From Roseomonas sp. KE0001 (GTDB taxonomy: Bacteria; Pseudomonadota; Alphaproteobacteria; Acetobacterales; Acetobacteraceae), in assembly GCF_016107285.1 (NCBI RefSeq), contig NZ_RCVQ01000010.1, forward strand, positions 1 to 64,000: DNA of 64,000 nucleotides. The letters are read 5' to 3'. The translations under genes and the position numbers were made by a program. Of this stretch, positions 1 through 12,078 are shown in pieces; the first letter of the stretch is position 1, and each line of letters starts with the position of its first letter. A model generated the notes under the pieces. The model worked only from the letters and a program-made list of their open reading frames with translations, did not search any database and was not told where the DNA came from.

Positions 1-563
1 GCCGCATAGTGGATGCTTCGGCTTCAGCTGCTCGCGTTCCTACCTCGTCCGGCACCACAACTTGCCGCGCGCGGCAGGCTTCGAAGAACTCACCATCGCC
101 AAGCCATTAACACCCTGACATTGTTGGCAGATTTTCTGGTCTCGGGATTGGCGCACTCGGTGGCTCTGGGTCTGAAGAAAGCCGTGCGCCTGTCCGTGGA
201 ACGTGCAGAGGCGCACGCCGCAGATCAAAGGGTTACGGCGTGCGCAGTCCATCTAAGTGCGCGCCGTTATATGATCGTCTCCATTCCCTTTCCGGAGAAG
301 GCACAGGGCGGGAACGCTTCGGCGTAAAGCCGCCTTGATACCTGGCCCCCAAGGCATAGCCTGCTTCCATGTCCAGGGAACCTGCCCTCCGCGCCGCCCG
401 CCCTTCCCCGGACTTCACGGACCGGGCCAAGGGGACCTGCCGATGCTGAGCCTCGCCGCGACTTCCTGCATCGCCCGCCGGGGCAGCCCCGCGGAGACCG
501 CCAGATGACTTCCCGCTGTTCCGCCGCGGCTGCGCCGCTGACCGCGCCGGCCGGCGCAGCCGG
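1..563. other. Left-edge region without a recognisable complete gene
   Basis: No complete gene could be supported here. A frame open from base 2 ends at a TGA at 116-118 and gives 38 residues with ordinary composition, including FEELTIAKPLTP. It could be the C-terminus of a protein whose body lies left of the window, but I do not recognise the family. The rest (about 119-563) is less GC-rich up to about 300, then GC-rich, and shows no convincing coding frame, hairpin or repeat. It must contain the promoter of the following MFS gene, but I cannot place it. Confidence 0.3.
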
Positions 564-1793
564 ATGAGCCAGGCGACGATGCCGGAAGACGCTTCCCCTT
601 CCCCTGCGGCGGCGCGCCGGAACCGGCTGGCGGTCGTCTCGGCCATTGGTGTCGGCCAGATCCTGGCCTGGGGGTCCTCCTACTACCTGCTGGCGGTGCT
701 GGCGGGGCCGATCGCCGCCGACACCGGCTGGCCACTGACCTGGATCATGGGCGCCCTCTCGGTCGGGATGCTGGTGTCCGGCCTGGTGTCGCCGCGCATC
801 GGCCATTTCATCGACCGGCGCGGCGGCCGCCCCGTGCTCGCCGCCAGCGCCGCCCTGCTCTCCGGCGGCCTGCTCCTGCTCGGACTGGCGCCCGGCCTGC
901 CCGTTTTCGTGCTGGCCTGGGTGGTCCTTGGCCTGGGCATGGGCGCCGGGCTCTACGACCCGGCCTTCTCGACGCTGGGGCGGCTTTACGGCGAGCAGGC
1001 GCGCCCGGCCATCACCCACCTCACCCTGTTCGGCGGCTTCGCCAGCACGGTCTGCTGGCCGCTCAGCGCCCTGCTGGTGGACCAGTTGGGCTGGCGCGGC
1101 GCCTGCCTGACCTATGCCGCCCTCCACCTCGCGGTCGTGCTGCCGCTCTACCTGCTCGGCGTGCCGCGCGAAGCCGCCAAGCCCGCCACGGCACCCACGG
1201 CCGCCAGGGCCGCCTCGGCGCCGGGCCATGTGCGGGCGGGCCAGCGCTACGCCTTCCTCATGCTGGCGGCGGGGTTCACCCTGGCGGCGGTCATCATGAC
1301 CGTGTTGTCCGTCCACCTGCTGACGCTGCTGCAGTCGCAAGGACTGGCGCTGGGGACCGCCGTTGCCCTGGGCACGCTGATCGGCCCGGCCCAGGTCGGC
1401 GCCCGCCTGCTGGAGATGCTCTTCGGCAGGAAGACGCACCCGATCTGGAGCCTGCTCGTCTCCGCGGTGCTGGTGGCGGTCGGGCTCGGCATGCTGGCCG
1501 GCGCGCCGGGGGTCGCGGCGGCGGGCATCGTCCTGTACGGCATGGGCAGCGGCATCCGCTCCATCGCCCGCGGCACCGTGCCGCTGGCCCTGTTCGGCCA
1601 GGAAGGTTACGCCGTGCTGATGGGACGCATCGCCATGCCGACCCTGGTCGCGCAGGCCGCCTCGCCCTTTCTGGGAGCCTGGCTGCTGGACGGCTTCGGC
1701 GCCTCCACCACGCTGGCCGTGCTGTGCGCGGCTGCCGGGCTGAACATCCTGATGGTGCTGGTACTGTTGCCCCATGCGCTTCGACGCCGCTGA
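564..1793 (+). CDS. MFS transporter
   Basis: A 409-residue integral membrane protein with a short polar N-terminus (about 20 residues) followed by roughly twelve hydrophobic segments in two halves of six, as in the major facilitator superfamily. The loop after the second helix carries the DRRGGRP motif near residue 87, a match to the family's signature G-x-x-x-D-R-x-G-R-R. A more polar central loop near residues 200-220 separates the halves. The substrate cannot be told; this size fits sugar, drug or organic-acid exporters. It ends 29 bases before the acetyltransferase gene and may share its transcript. No strong ribosome site is visible before the ATG, so the start is moderately certain. Confidence 0.85.
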   Translation: MSQATMPEDASPSPAAARRNRLAVVSAIGVGQILAWGSSYYLLAVLAGPIAADTGWPLTWIMGALSVGMLVSGLVSPRIGHFIDRRGGRPVLAASAALLSGGLLLLGLAPGLPVFVLAWVVLGLGMGAGLYDPAFSTLGRLYGEQARPAITHLTLFGGFASTVCWPLSALLVDQLGWRGACLTYAALHLAVVLPLYLLGVPREAAKPATAPTAARAASAPGHVRAGQRYAFLMLAAGFTLAAVIMTVLSVHLLTLLQSQGLALGTAVALGTLIGPAQVGARLLEMLFGRKTHPIWSLLVSAVLVAVGLGMLAGAPGVAAAGIVLYGMGSGIRSIARGTVPLALFGQEGYAVLMGRIAMPTLVAQAASPFLGAWLLDGFGASTTLAVLCAAAGLNILMVLVLLPHALRRR

Positions 1794-1822
1794 TCGCCAC
1801 CCCGAACAAAGATGAGGCTTTC

Positions 1823-2443
1823 GTGACCGCTCCGAACATAGCCGCTCCTGCCGGCCAGCCCGCCGCGGTAACCATCAGGCCCGCCACGGAGGCCGACATG
1901 AACGCAATCGCCGCCATCTACCGGCACCACGTGCTCCATGGCACCGCCACGTTCGAGACGGAGGCACCGTCGGCGGAGGACATGCGGCAGCGCCGGACCG
2001 CCATCCTGGAGCGCGGCCTTCCCTATCTTGTCGCCGAAGGCGCCGACGGCAGCGTGATCGGCTATGCCTATGCAGGCGCCTACCGACCTCGGCCGGCCTA
2101 CCGGAATACGCTGGAGAACTCGGTCTACATCAAGGAGGAGGCCCGGGGCCGCGGTATCGGCCGCCGCCTGCTTCGAGCGTTGATCGAGGAATGCACCGTG
2201 CTCGGCTACCGGCAGATGGTGGCCGTCATCGGCGACAGCGCGAACGAGGCGTCAATTCGCCTCCACAGGGCGTTCGGCTTCGAGTTGACCGGCACGTTGC
2301 GGTCAGTGGGGCGGAAGCATGGACGCTGGCTCGACACTGTGCTGATGCAGAAGGCGCTCGGCGATGGCGACGGATCCGCGCCCGCCGCCGAGCAGTTGCC
2401 GGGGGACAGGTTGCCCGGCCCGCATGGACAGGAGCCGCGCTAG
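1823..2443 (+). CDS. GNAT N-acetyltransferase, phosphinothricin/methionine sulfoximine type
   Basis: A 206-residue cytosolic acetyl-CoA-dependent N-acetyltransferase. The order of motifs (IRPATEADMNAIAAIY at the start, ETEAPS, then the acetyl-CoA pyrophosphate loop EEARGRGIGRRLL and the GFELTGTLRSVGRKHG tail) is that of the Pat/MnaT subfamily, which acetylates phosphinothricin or methionine derivatives. I chose the GTG at 1823 because it lies 29 bases beyond the MFS stop behind a GATGAGG purine run; earlier in-frame starts overlap the MFS gene and add unrelated residues. The last 25 or so residues are a poorly conserved, probably disordered tail. Substrate is inferred from family only. Confidence 0.85.
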   Translation: MTAPNIAAPAGQPAAVTIRPATEADMNAIAAIYRHHVLHGTATFETEAPSAEDMRQRRTAILERGLPYLVAEGADGSVIGYAYAGAYRPRPAYRNTLENSVYIKEEARGRGIGRRLLRALIEECTVLGYRQMVAVIGDSANEASIRLHRAFGFELTGTLRSVGRKHGRWLDTVLMQKALGDGDGSAPAAEQLPGDRLPGPHGQEPR

Positions 2444-2470
2444 GGCGGCCTGTCGTGGCCAGCCGACACA

Positions 2471-3400
2471 CTACGAGACCGGGTTGCCTTGCTTCTCCAA
2501 CCCCCACGGCGCGATGCACTCCCTGATGCTGGCGGCCAGCAGGGCGTAGGTCCTGTGCCGGGGAGAGGTGCTGCGCCAGGACATGGTGAGGTTCCTGACC
2601 GGTGCCCCGGACGACAGCGGGCGGGCGACGACGAGCTTCTCCCGCAGAACGTCGGACCGGACGTAGAGCGCTGGCAGCAGGGTGATGCCCATGCCGGTCG
2701 CCACCATCAGGCGCAGCGTGTCCAGCGTCGTGCCGGCGTAGTCGCGTGCAGGGATCGCGCCCACCCTTTCGCAGAGCGCCGCGATGGGGTCGTGGATGCG
2801 ATGCCCGCGCTCCATCGTCAGGATGGTCTCTCCCGCGAGGTCCTCCGGGTCGATCATCTTGCATCCGGCCAGCCGGTGATCCGATGGCAGCACGACGTGC
2901 AGCGGTTCCCGCAGGAGCCGCACCGAGGTGAAATCGGCGTGGACAGGCTCGTCCGCCATGAGCAGGGCCTCGAAGGTGCCGTCGGAGAGTTTCTCGGGCA
3001 GGTTCTCCATGCGGTCCTCGCGGACCCCGATGCGCAGGTTCGGGAACCCGGCCTTGAGGGTGGGCATCGCGACCGAGAGAACATAGGCGCCGACGGTCTG
3101 AACGACCCCGAACAGCAGGGTGCCCTGGAGCGCCTCGGGATCGTCCCGCCGCGCGATCTCCCGGATGTCCTCCACTTCCGCCAGGATCGTCCTGGCCCGC
3201 CGGGCGATCTCGGCGCCGGCCGGCGTCAGGATGACGCGGGCGCGTGTGCGCTCGATCAGCCGGGCGCCCAGCCGGTCCTCCATTTCCTTCACCTGCATGC
3301 TCAGCGTCGGCTGCGTGACGTGGCAGGCTTCGGCGGCCCGGCTGAAGCTCAGGGTGTCGGCGATGGCCACGAGGTAGCGGAGCTGCTGGATGCGGGGCAT
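2471..3400 (-). CDS. OxyR-like LysR-family regulator lacking the peroxidatic cysteine
   Basis: A 309-residue LysR-type regulator: N-terminal winged helix-turn-helix (residues 1-60, with [20 protein letters not shown]) and a two-lobed effector domain. The whole length follows OxyR, including [10 protein letters not shown]. In E. coli OxyR the peroxide switch is C199 (GHC) and C208. Here the aligned residues are R201 (MERGHRIHD) and C210 (AALCERVGA), so the peroxidatic cysteine is arginine while the resolving cysteine remains; another cysteine sits at 180. Classical disulfide sensing therefore looks impossible. The gene diverges from nhaA, and an OxyR-type operator lies seven bases upstream of its ATG, suggesting autoregulation and control of nhaA. 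True peroxide sensing is unlikely; the inducer is unknown. Confidence 0.85.
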   Translation of the reverse strand: MPRIQQLRYLVAIADTLSFSRAAEACHVTQPTLSMQVKEMEDRLGARLIERTRARVILTPAGAEIARRARTILAEVEDIREIARRDDPEALQGTLLFGVVQTVGAYVLSVAMPTLKAGFPNLRIGVREDRMENLPEKLSDGTFEALLMADEPVHADFTSVRLLREPLHVVLPSDHRLAGCKMIDPEDLAGETILTMERGHRIHDPIAALCERVGAIPARDYAGTTLDTLRLMVATGMGITLLPALYVRSDVLREKLVVARPLSSGAPVRNLTMSWRSTSPRHRTYALLAASIRECIAPWGLEKQGNPVS

Positions 3401-3406
3401 GGCCGA

Positions 3407-3427
3407 CTTATAGAGAATTTCTATAAG
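3407..3427. promoter_or_regulatory. OxyR-type operator, ATAG-N7-CTAT
   Basis: A perfect inverted repeat, CTTATAG then seven bases then CTATAAG. Its core ATAG-N7-CTAT is exactly the half-site described for OxyR. It lies in the 105-base gap between the divergent OxyR-like gene and nhaA, six bases from the regulator's ATG, where binding would repress its own transcription and could activate nhaA. Only one half-site is seen; a second unit at the usual spacing is not obvious. Confidence 0.75.
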
Positions 3428-3505
3428 GGAAGGCAGAACTTCCGATTTCTCCCCGGGGACCGGGTGTGGCTATTCGCCTTCGCCGAGCACCACGAGGTTC
3501 CCGCC

Positions 3506-4711
3506 GTGCCAGAAGCCGACACCATTCAGGCAACGGGGCGCAAGCCCTCCCTGTTCCGCTCCTTCCTCGACCACAGCGCCTCCGGTGGGCTGGTGCTGAT
3601 GTTCGCCTCGGCCCTCGCCCTCCTGGTTGCCAATTCCGGTGCGGCACCGGGCTACCAAGCTGCCCTGCGCGCCTATATCGGCCCGCTCAGCCTGCTGCAC
3701 TGGATCAACGACGCCCTGATGGTGCTGTTCTTCCTGATGGTCGGGCTGGAGATCAAGCGCGAGATGCTGGACGGCCAGCTGGCCACCTGGGGCCGCCGTA
3801 TCCTGCCCGGCATCGCGGCACTCGGCGGCATGGCGGTCCCGGCGCTGGTCTACGTCGCCTTCAACCTCGGCAATGCCGAAGCCCTGCGGGGCTGGGCCGT
3901 GCCCGCGGCCACGGACATCGCCTTCGCGCTTGGCGTGCTGTCCCTGCTGGGGCCGCGCGTGCCCGCCTCCCTCAAGGTGTTCCTGGCCGCGCTGGCCATC
4001 CTCGACGACCTCTGCGCCGTCCTGATCATCGCCGTGTTCTACACCGCCGAGCTGTCGCTCCCGATGCTGGGCGGCTCGGCCGGGGTGGTGGCCCTGCTCA
4101 TCGGCCTGAACCGGGCGGGGGTGACGCGCCTCTGGCCCTACCTGGCGCTCGGCGTCTTGCTCTGGATGCTGGTGCTGAAGTCGGGCGTGCATGCCACCCT
4201 GGCGGGCGTGGTGCTGGCGCTGGTCATCCCGCTGCGGAACCGCAAGGGCATGCCGGACGACACGACCATCTCGCCGCTGCACCGGCTGGAGCACGCACTG
4301 CACCTGCCGGTGGCCTTCATCGTCCTGCCCATCTTCGGCTTCGCCAATGCGGGCGTGTCCTTCGGCGGCGTGGCGCCGGAGGTGGCGATGGGGTCGGTGT
4401 CCATCGGCGTGGCCGCCGGTCTGTTCCTGGGCAAGCAGCTCGGCATCTTCGGCGGCACCTGGCTGGCCCTGCGCGCCGGGCTGGCCGCGGCCCCGGCGGG
4501 CGCGACGATGCTGCAACTCTACGGCACGGCGCTGCTTTGCGGCATAGGCTTCACCATGAGCCTGTTCATCGGCCTGCTGGCCTTCCCGGACCAACCCGGG
4601 ATGCAGGACGCCGTGAAGATCGGCGTCATCGCCGGGTCGGTCCTGTCCGGTGTCCTGGGCGCGGTGGTGCTCGCCCTTGCGGCCCAGGGCCGTCGCTACG
4701 CCAATGCCTGA
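3506..4711 (+). CDS. nhaA: Na+/H+ antiporter NhaA
   Basis: A 401-residue inner-membrane electrogenic antiporter that expels Na+ (or Li+) in exchange for protons, supporting pH and sodium homeostasis. About twelve hydrophobic segments are visible. The key residues are present: D137 in [11 protein letters not shown] and the pair D167-D168 in AILDDLCAV, matching E. coli D133, D163 and D164, and the lysine in LFLGKQLG corresponds to K300. I chose the GTG at 3506; the frame is open far upstream, but those residues are antisense to the regulator. E. coli NhaA is 388 residues. It is divergent from the OxyR-like gene, and its stop overlaps the region of the fbp start, suggesting co-transcription. Confidence 0.93.
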   Translation: MPEADTIQATGRKPSLFRSFLDHSASGGLVLMFASALALLVANSGAAPGYQAALRAYIGPLSLLHWINDALMVLFFLMVGLEIKREMLDGQLATWGRRILPGIAALGGMAVPALVYVAFNLGNAEALRGWAVPAATDIAFALGVLSLLGPRVPASLKVFLAALAILDDLCAVLIIAVFYTAELSLPMLGGSAGVVALLIGLNRAGVTRLWPYLALGVLLWMLVLKSGVHATLAGVVLALVIPLRNRKGMPDDTTISPLHRLEHALHLPVAFIVLPIFGFANAGVSFGGVAPEVAMGSVSIGVAAGLFLGKQLGIFGGTWLALRAGLAAAPAGATMLQLYGTALLCGIGFTMSLFIGLLAFPDQPGMQDAVKIGVIAGSVLSGVLGAVVLALAAQGRRYANA

Positions 4712-4724
4712 AGGAACCGACCGG

Positions 4725-5750
4725 ATGCAGCGCGTCACCCTCTCCCGCTTCCTGATCGAGCAGCAACGGGAGGGCGGCGACCTGCCGCCGCAGCTTCGCC
4801 TGCTGATCGAGGTGGTCGCCCGCGCCTGCAAGGCGATCAGCCACACCATCAACAAGGGCGAGCTCGGCGGCGTGCTCGGCAGCCTCGGCCAGGAGAACGT
4901 CCAGGGCGAGGTGCAGAAGAAGCTGGACGTCATCGCCAACGACATCCTGCTGGACGCCAACGAGTGGGGCGGCAACCTGGCCGCCCTGGCCTCCGAGGAG
5001 ATGGAGGCCATCCACCCCATCCCGCACCGCTACCCCAAGGGCGAATACCTGCTGGTCTACGACCCGATCGACGGCTCCAGCAACATCGACGTCAATCTGA
5101 GCGTCGGCACCATCTTCTCGGTGCTGAAGGCGCCGGAGGAGGCATCCGGGCGTGCCGTCACGGAGGCCGACTTTCTCCAGGCGGGGCGGCAGCAGGCGGC
5201 GGCGGGCTATGCCATCTACGGCCCGCAGACCACGCTGGTGCTGACCTTCGGCAAGGGCGTGTTCGGCTTCACCCTGGACCGCGAGGTCGGCTCCTGGGTG
5301 CTGACGCAGCCGAACATCACCATCCCCGCCGGGTACCGGGAGTTCGCCGTCAACATGTCCAACCAGCGGCACTGGGCGCCGGGCGTGCAGCGCTACGTCG
5401 CGGATTGCCTCGCCGGGAAGGACGGGCCGCGCGGCGTGGATTTCAACATGCGCTGGACCGGGTCCATGGTGGCCGACGTGCAGCGCATCCTGACCCGCGG
5501 CGGCATCTTCCTCTATCCCTGGGACGCGCGGGAGCCGGGCCGTTCGGGCAAGCTGCGGCTGATGTACGAGGCCAACCCGCTGGGCATGATCATCGAGCAG
5601 GCGGGCGGCGCGGCCATCGACGGCACCGGCCGCATCCTCGACATCGTGCCGACGAGCCTGCACCAGCGCGTCGCGGTCATCACGGGCTGTGCCGCGGAAG
5701 TGGCCATGGTGACGGAGTATCTCACTCCCGGGCATGACGCGGCGGGTTGA
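4725..5750 (+). CDS. fbp: Class I fructose-1,6-bisphosphatase
   Basis: A 341-residue cytosolic enzyme that hydrolyses fructose 1,6-bisphosphate to fructose 6-phosphate, the gluconeogenic and Calvin-cycle step. The metal-binding signature [12 protein letters not shown] lies at about residues 111-122, preceded by the EEME segment that supplies further metal ligands, and the C-terminal substrate-binding part includes [20 protein letters not shown], all typical of class I enzymes. The ATG at 4725 has an AAGGA ribosome site nine bases upstream; an ATG at 4704 overlaps the nhaA stop and has no such site. The 13-base spacing from nhaA suggests one transcript. Confidence 0.95.
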   Translation: MQRVTLSRFLIEQQREGGDLPPQLRLLIEVVARACKAISHTINKGELGGVLGSLGQENVQGEVQKKLDVIANDILLDANEWGGNLAALASEEMEAIHPIPHRYPKGEYLLVYDPIDGSSNIDVNLSVGTIFSVLKAPEEASGRAVTEADFLQAGRQQAAAGYAIYGPQTTLVLTFGKGVFGFTLDREVGSWVLTQPNITIPAGYREFAVNMSNQRHWAPGVQRYVADCLAGKDGPRGVDFNMRWTGSMVADVQRILTRGGIFLYPWDAREPGRSGKLRLMYEANPLGMIIEQAGGAAIDGTGRILDIVPTSLHQRVAVITGCAAEVAMVTEYLTPGHDAAG

Positions 5751-5820
5751 GGGCAGACAGCGGGGCCGAAGAAGCCGGCGGAAGGCCTGCGATCGCCTGC
5801 CGACAACGGGGTGAGCCTCC

Positions 5821-7074
5821 TCACGCGCCGCCGAGCAGGGTGGATACCGCCCAGCCCGCGATACCGGTCATCACCACCACCAGCCACGCCGGAACCTGCC
5901 AAAGGACCAGCGCGGCGAAAGCCGTCAGCGCGACCGCGAAGTCCGCCGGAGTCCGAACGGTCGACGTCCAGATCGGGTCGAACAGCGCTGCCGCCAGGAT
6001 GCCGACCACGGCGGCGTTCACGCCCATCAGGGCGGCACGCGCGCCCGGGCGCCCCCGCAGGGCATCCCAGAAGGGCAGCATGCCGTACATCAGCAGGATC
6101 CCGGGCAGGAACACCGCCAGGAGCGCAAGGAGGCTGCCCGGCACGCCATTGGGCCAAAGGGCCTGCGCCGCGCCGAGGAAAGCCGCAAAGGTGAAGAGCG
6201 GGCCGGGCACGGCCTGGGTGACGCCGTAGCCTGCCAGGAAACCATCCGCCGAGATCCAGCCAGCCGGCACCATGGCCCGCTCCAGCAGCGGCAACACCAC
6301 ATGGCCACCCCCGAAGACCAGGGAGCCGGCACGATAGAAGGCGTCCACCGTCGCCACGGCATGCGACCCGGTTGCCACCGCCAGAAGCGGCAGGCCGACC
6401 AGCAGAACAGGGAACAGCGCAAGGGCGGACAGCGCGGCGGCGCGCGGCACCCGGAAGGGCAGGTTGACGTCGGATCCCGCCGCCGCCACGTGGCGGTACA
6501 AGGCCAGGCCGATGACGGCACCGACCAGGAGGACGCCCAGCTGGGTCACTGCCGAAGGAAGGAGAAGCAGGGCAATGGTGGCCAGGACGGCCAGGGTGGC
6601 GCGGGGTCGGTCCGGGCAGAGGCCACTTCCCATGCCCCAGACCGCCTGCGCCACCACGGCGACGGCCACCAGCTTCAGGCCATGCACGACGCCCGCGCCC
6701 GCGCCGCCGGTCAGGGCATCGACCCCGTAGGCGGCCAGCAGCATCACGAGCGCGGAGGGCATGGTGAAGCCGAGCCATGCCGCCGCGCCTCCCGGCAGGC
6801 CGCCGCGCAGCACACCGAGCGCGAAGCCGACCTGGCTGCTGGCCGGGCCGGGCAGGAACTGTCCAAGGGCCACGAGATCGGCATACCCCGTCTCGTCGAT
6901 CCAGCGGCGCCGGATGACGAACTCCTCGCGGAAGTACCCGATGTGGGCGATCGGCCCGCCGAACGAGGTCAGCCCGAGACGAAGGAAGACCAGCAGGATC
7001 TCGAGAAAGGAGCTCCGCGCCGGCGCTTCTCGCTCCCCGTCGGGTCCGGTGGTGGAGCGAGCAGATGTGTCCAT
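5821..7074 (-). CDS. chrA: Chromate transporter ChrA
   Basis: A 417-residue membrane protein made of two tandem chromate-transporter domains (about residues 20-200 and 225-410), the long-chain form that expels chromate. Each half begins with the family pattern: FLRLGLTSFGGPIAHIG and the GQFLPGPASSQVG segment in the first, FGGGHVVLPLLE and the TQAVPGPLFTFAAFLG segment in the second. The N-terminal 20 residues are polar. It is convergent with fbp, 70 bases apart, and its 5' side faces the remnant cluster at 7.1 kb. Chromate or sulfate-analogue efflux is inferred from the family; other ions are possible because many homologues are untested. Confidence 0.92.
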   Translation of the reverse strand: MDTSARSTTGPDGEREAPARSSFLEILLVFLRLGLTSFGGPIAHIGYFREEFVIRRRWIDETGYADLVALGQFLPGPASSQVGFALGVLRGGLPGGAAAWLGFTMPSALVMLLAAYGVDALTGGAGAGVVHGLKLVAVAVVAQAVWGMGSGLCPDRPRATLAVLATIALLLLPSAVTQLGVLLVGAVIGLALYRHVAAAGSDVNLPFRVPRAAALSALALFPVLLVGLPLLAVATGSHAVATVDAFYRAGSLVFGGGHVVLPLLERAMVPAGWISADGFLAGYGVTQAVPGPLFTFAAFLGAAQALWPNGVPGSLLALLAVFLPGILLMYGMLPFWDALRGRPGARAALMGVNAAVVGILAAALFDPIWTSTVRTPADFAVALTAFAALVLWQVPAWLVVVMTGIAGWAVSTLLGGA

Positions 7075-7158
7075 GGGTGGGCCCTCGGCGATTCTTCCGG
7101 CAGATCATGCGCGGCCGAAGCCTACACTCCAGTGACAGTCCCGATGGGAGTTGGCCTG

Positions 7159-7281
7159 GTGGAACCTGGCGAGGCGGAGCGCCGGCCGCGCCGGACACCC
7201 GCCGGCCTGGTGGCGCTGATGCGGCGGGACCGTGCCATCTGGGAGCCGATCGTGCGGAATCTGGGGCTGACCGCGCAGTAG
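7159..7281 (+). pseudogene. C-terminal remnant of a Bug (TctC-like) binding protein
   Basis: The frame ending at the TAG at 7279-7281 translates as PAGLVALMRRDRAIWEPIVR followed by NLGLTAQ. This is the typical C-terminal helix and strand of tripartite tricarboxylate transporter binding proteins of the Bug family (pattern W-x-P-I-I-R-x-x-G). Nothing of the preceding 280 or so residues is recognisable upstream, where the chrA promoter should lie. It is probably all that is left of a binding protein gene that once headed the carboxylase cluster. Confidence 0.5.
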
Positions 7282-7303
7282 GCCGGTGTGGGAGGGAACC
7301 GTC

Positions 7304-7782
7304 GTGGATCAACCGATGCAGCAGGGCGCCACGGCCAGGGACGAGGCCGTCGCATGGGGAGGCCCGCTCGCGGGGCTTCGGGTGCTGGACCTGACGTGCT
7401 GATCGAGAACTTCCGCCCGGGCGTGTTGGAGCGCCTCGGCCTCGGCGCCCGCACCCGCACGCGCAGGGTCGCGGAATGGCAGGCCATCCTGGAGGCGCAT
7501 GACGTTCCGCATGCCCCGGTGCTCGGCGTGCGGGAAGCGCTGTCCCACCCGCATGCGCGGTCGCGCGAGATGGTGGTGGAGGTGCCGCATGAGAGCCTGG
7601 GCGCGGTCCGGGTGCTCGGGCGCCCCATCAGGTTCCCCGGCAGCCCGCAGGCGCCGCTGGCCGCGCCGCCGCTGCTGGGCCAGCACATGGCGGACATCCT
7701 CCGGCGCGAGTTGAACTACTCTGAGGAGGCAATCCGGGCGCTGCGCGAACGGGGCGCCATCGACAGGGGGACCGGGAAGTGA
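7304..7782 (+). pseudogene. CaiB/BaiF CoA-transferase remnant with internal deletions
   Basis: Three pieces of one CaiB/BaiF CoA-transferase lie side by side. The N-terminus (from the GTG at 7304, with GPLAGLRVLDLT) stops at a TGA at 7400-7402. In the next frame, starting at about 7393, comes DVLIENFRPGVLERLGLG, normally near residues 90-110. This runs directly into EWQAILEAHDVPHAPVLGV and the family's C-terminus ([21 protein letters not shown]). So roughly 50 residues are missing at the first junction with a frame change, and well over 150 at the second, including the catalytic aspartate region. An intact family member has about 400 residues. The product cannot be active. Confidence 0.85.
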
Positions 7783-7861
7783 CCGCACAGGGCAGCGCGC
7801 GACGAAGGCGGCATGGAAGAACAGGGCCGCTCACGGTGCCGATGACGGCGGGGAGGAGCTG

Positions 7862-9469
<1,608 letters not shown>

Positions 9470-9479
9470 GAGCGGGCCG

Positions 9480-9686
9480 ATGAGCAGCATCGTCCTGCTC
9501 CAGGGCGCCCCGGGCGCGCAGGCCGACGCCAAGGACCTCGTCTTCCTGTGCGGGGGACGGCCGGTGGACGCGGCGCTGGGGGAGGAAACAGGCCGGCGCA
9601 TCGCCTCGCGCCGGGCCTCCGCCGAGGGGCGGGAAGGCATTGCCGCCTTTCTTGGCAAGCGCCCGCCCGCCTGGCGGCAGGGCTGA
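9480..9686 (+). pseudogene. Enoyl-CoA hydratase (liuC-like) with large internal deletion
   Basis: A 68-codon frame begins MSSIVLL, a normal enoyl-CoA hydratase start, and then passes straight into the family's C-terminus (GAPGAQADAKDLV, GRPVDAAL, RRASAEGREGIAAFLGKRPPAW). The crotonase core of about 190 residues, with the CoA-binding and oxyanion-hole segments, is absent, although the frame is kept. It sits ten bases after the beta subunit gene and 14 before the alpha subunit gene, exactly where methylglutaconyl-CoA hydratase (liuC) is found in leucine operons. A hydratase of this kind normally has about 265 residues. The short product, if made, cannot be a hydratase; translation through it may still couple the two carboxylase genes. 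Confidence 0.85.
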
Positions 9687-9700
9687 GGGAGGGAAAGCCC

Positions 9701-11703
<2,003 letters not shown>

Positions 11704-11707
<4 letters not shown>

Positions 11708-11960
11708 GCGGGCCCCCGCCGGTGGGCGTGGTGGAGGTCGGGCCGACGGGCATCGAGACGGGCGGCTTCGTGTCGCCCTGATGGATGCCGCCGGCTCGGC
11801 TGTCGGTCCGGCGCCAGAAGGCCTCTCGCAGAGGAACATCAACTGCTCAGTCGAGAAGAGCCTGCGGCGCCTCGGGCCGGTGGCGGCCCAGGCGCGGGGA
11901 CACGGGTTACGCGTGCGCGGCCACGTCTCCTGCGGGCTGGGCTGCCCCTAGAAGGGCGAG
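11704..11960 (+). pseudogene. Hydroxymethylglutaryl-CoA lyase (liuE-like) remnant
   Basis: From the GTG at 11704, overlapping the alpha-subunit stop, the frame reads VGVVEVGPTG then IETGGFVSP and a TGA at 11779-11781, followed in frame by WMP. HMG-CoA lyases read EVGPRDGLQ ... IETGSFVSPKWVPQ, so the substrate-binding RDGLQ motif and about 30 residues are deleted and the lysine codon became TGA. In a shifted frame from 11829 the later part is clear: QRNINCSVEKSLRRLGPVAA, then VRGHVSCGLGCP, ending at a TAG at 11949-11951 where tyrosine is normal (CPYEGE). Homology fades after about 11960. One deletion, one frameshift and two nonsense codons make this a clear pseudogene. Confidence 0.88.
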
Positions 11961-12078
11961 GGGCTGCCGGCAAGCGGACACAGCACCGCGTCGGAGGGGG
12001 TCAGCGGCATCCGCCCCATCCCCCGGAGGACAACGCTTCGCGCGGGCGTCCTGGGACGCCGGAGCCGTGGACATTCCT
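11961..12078. other. Non-coding gap after the lyase remnant
   Basis: GC-rich stretch between the end of recognisable HMG-CoA lyase homology and the convergent DUF4347 gene. It may be decayed lyase sequence, but no frame gives recognisable residues. No terminator hairpin with a T run is visible. Confidence 0.4.

Noticed and set aside
2471-3400. Calling this gene oxyR or nhaR outright
   Set aside because: It lacks the peroxidatic cysteine needed for OxyR and is not of the NhaR subgroup; a neutral name is safer.
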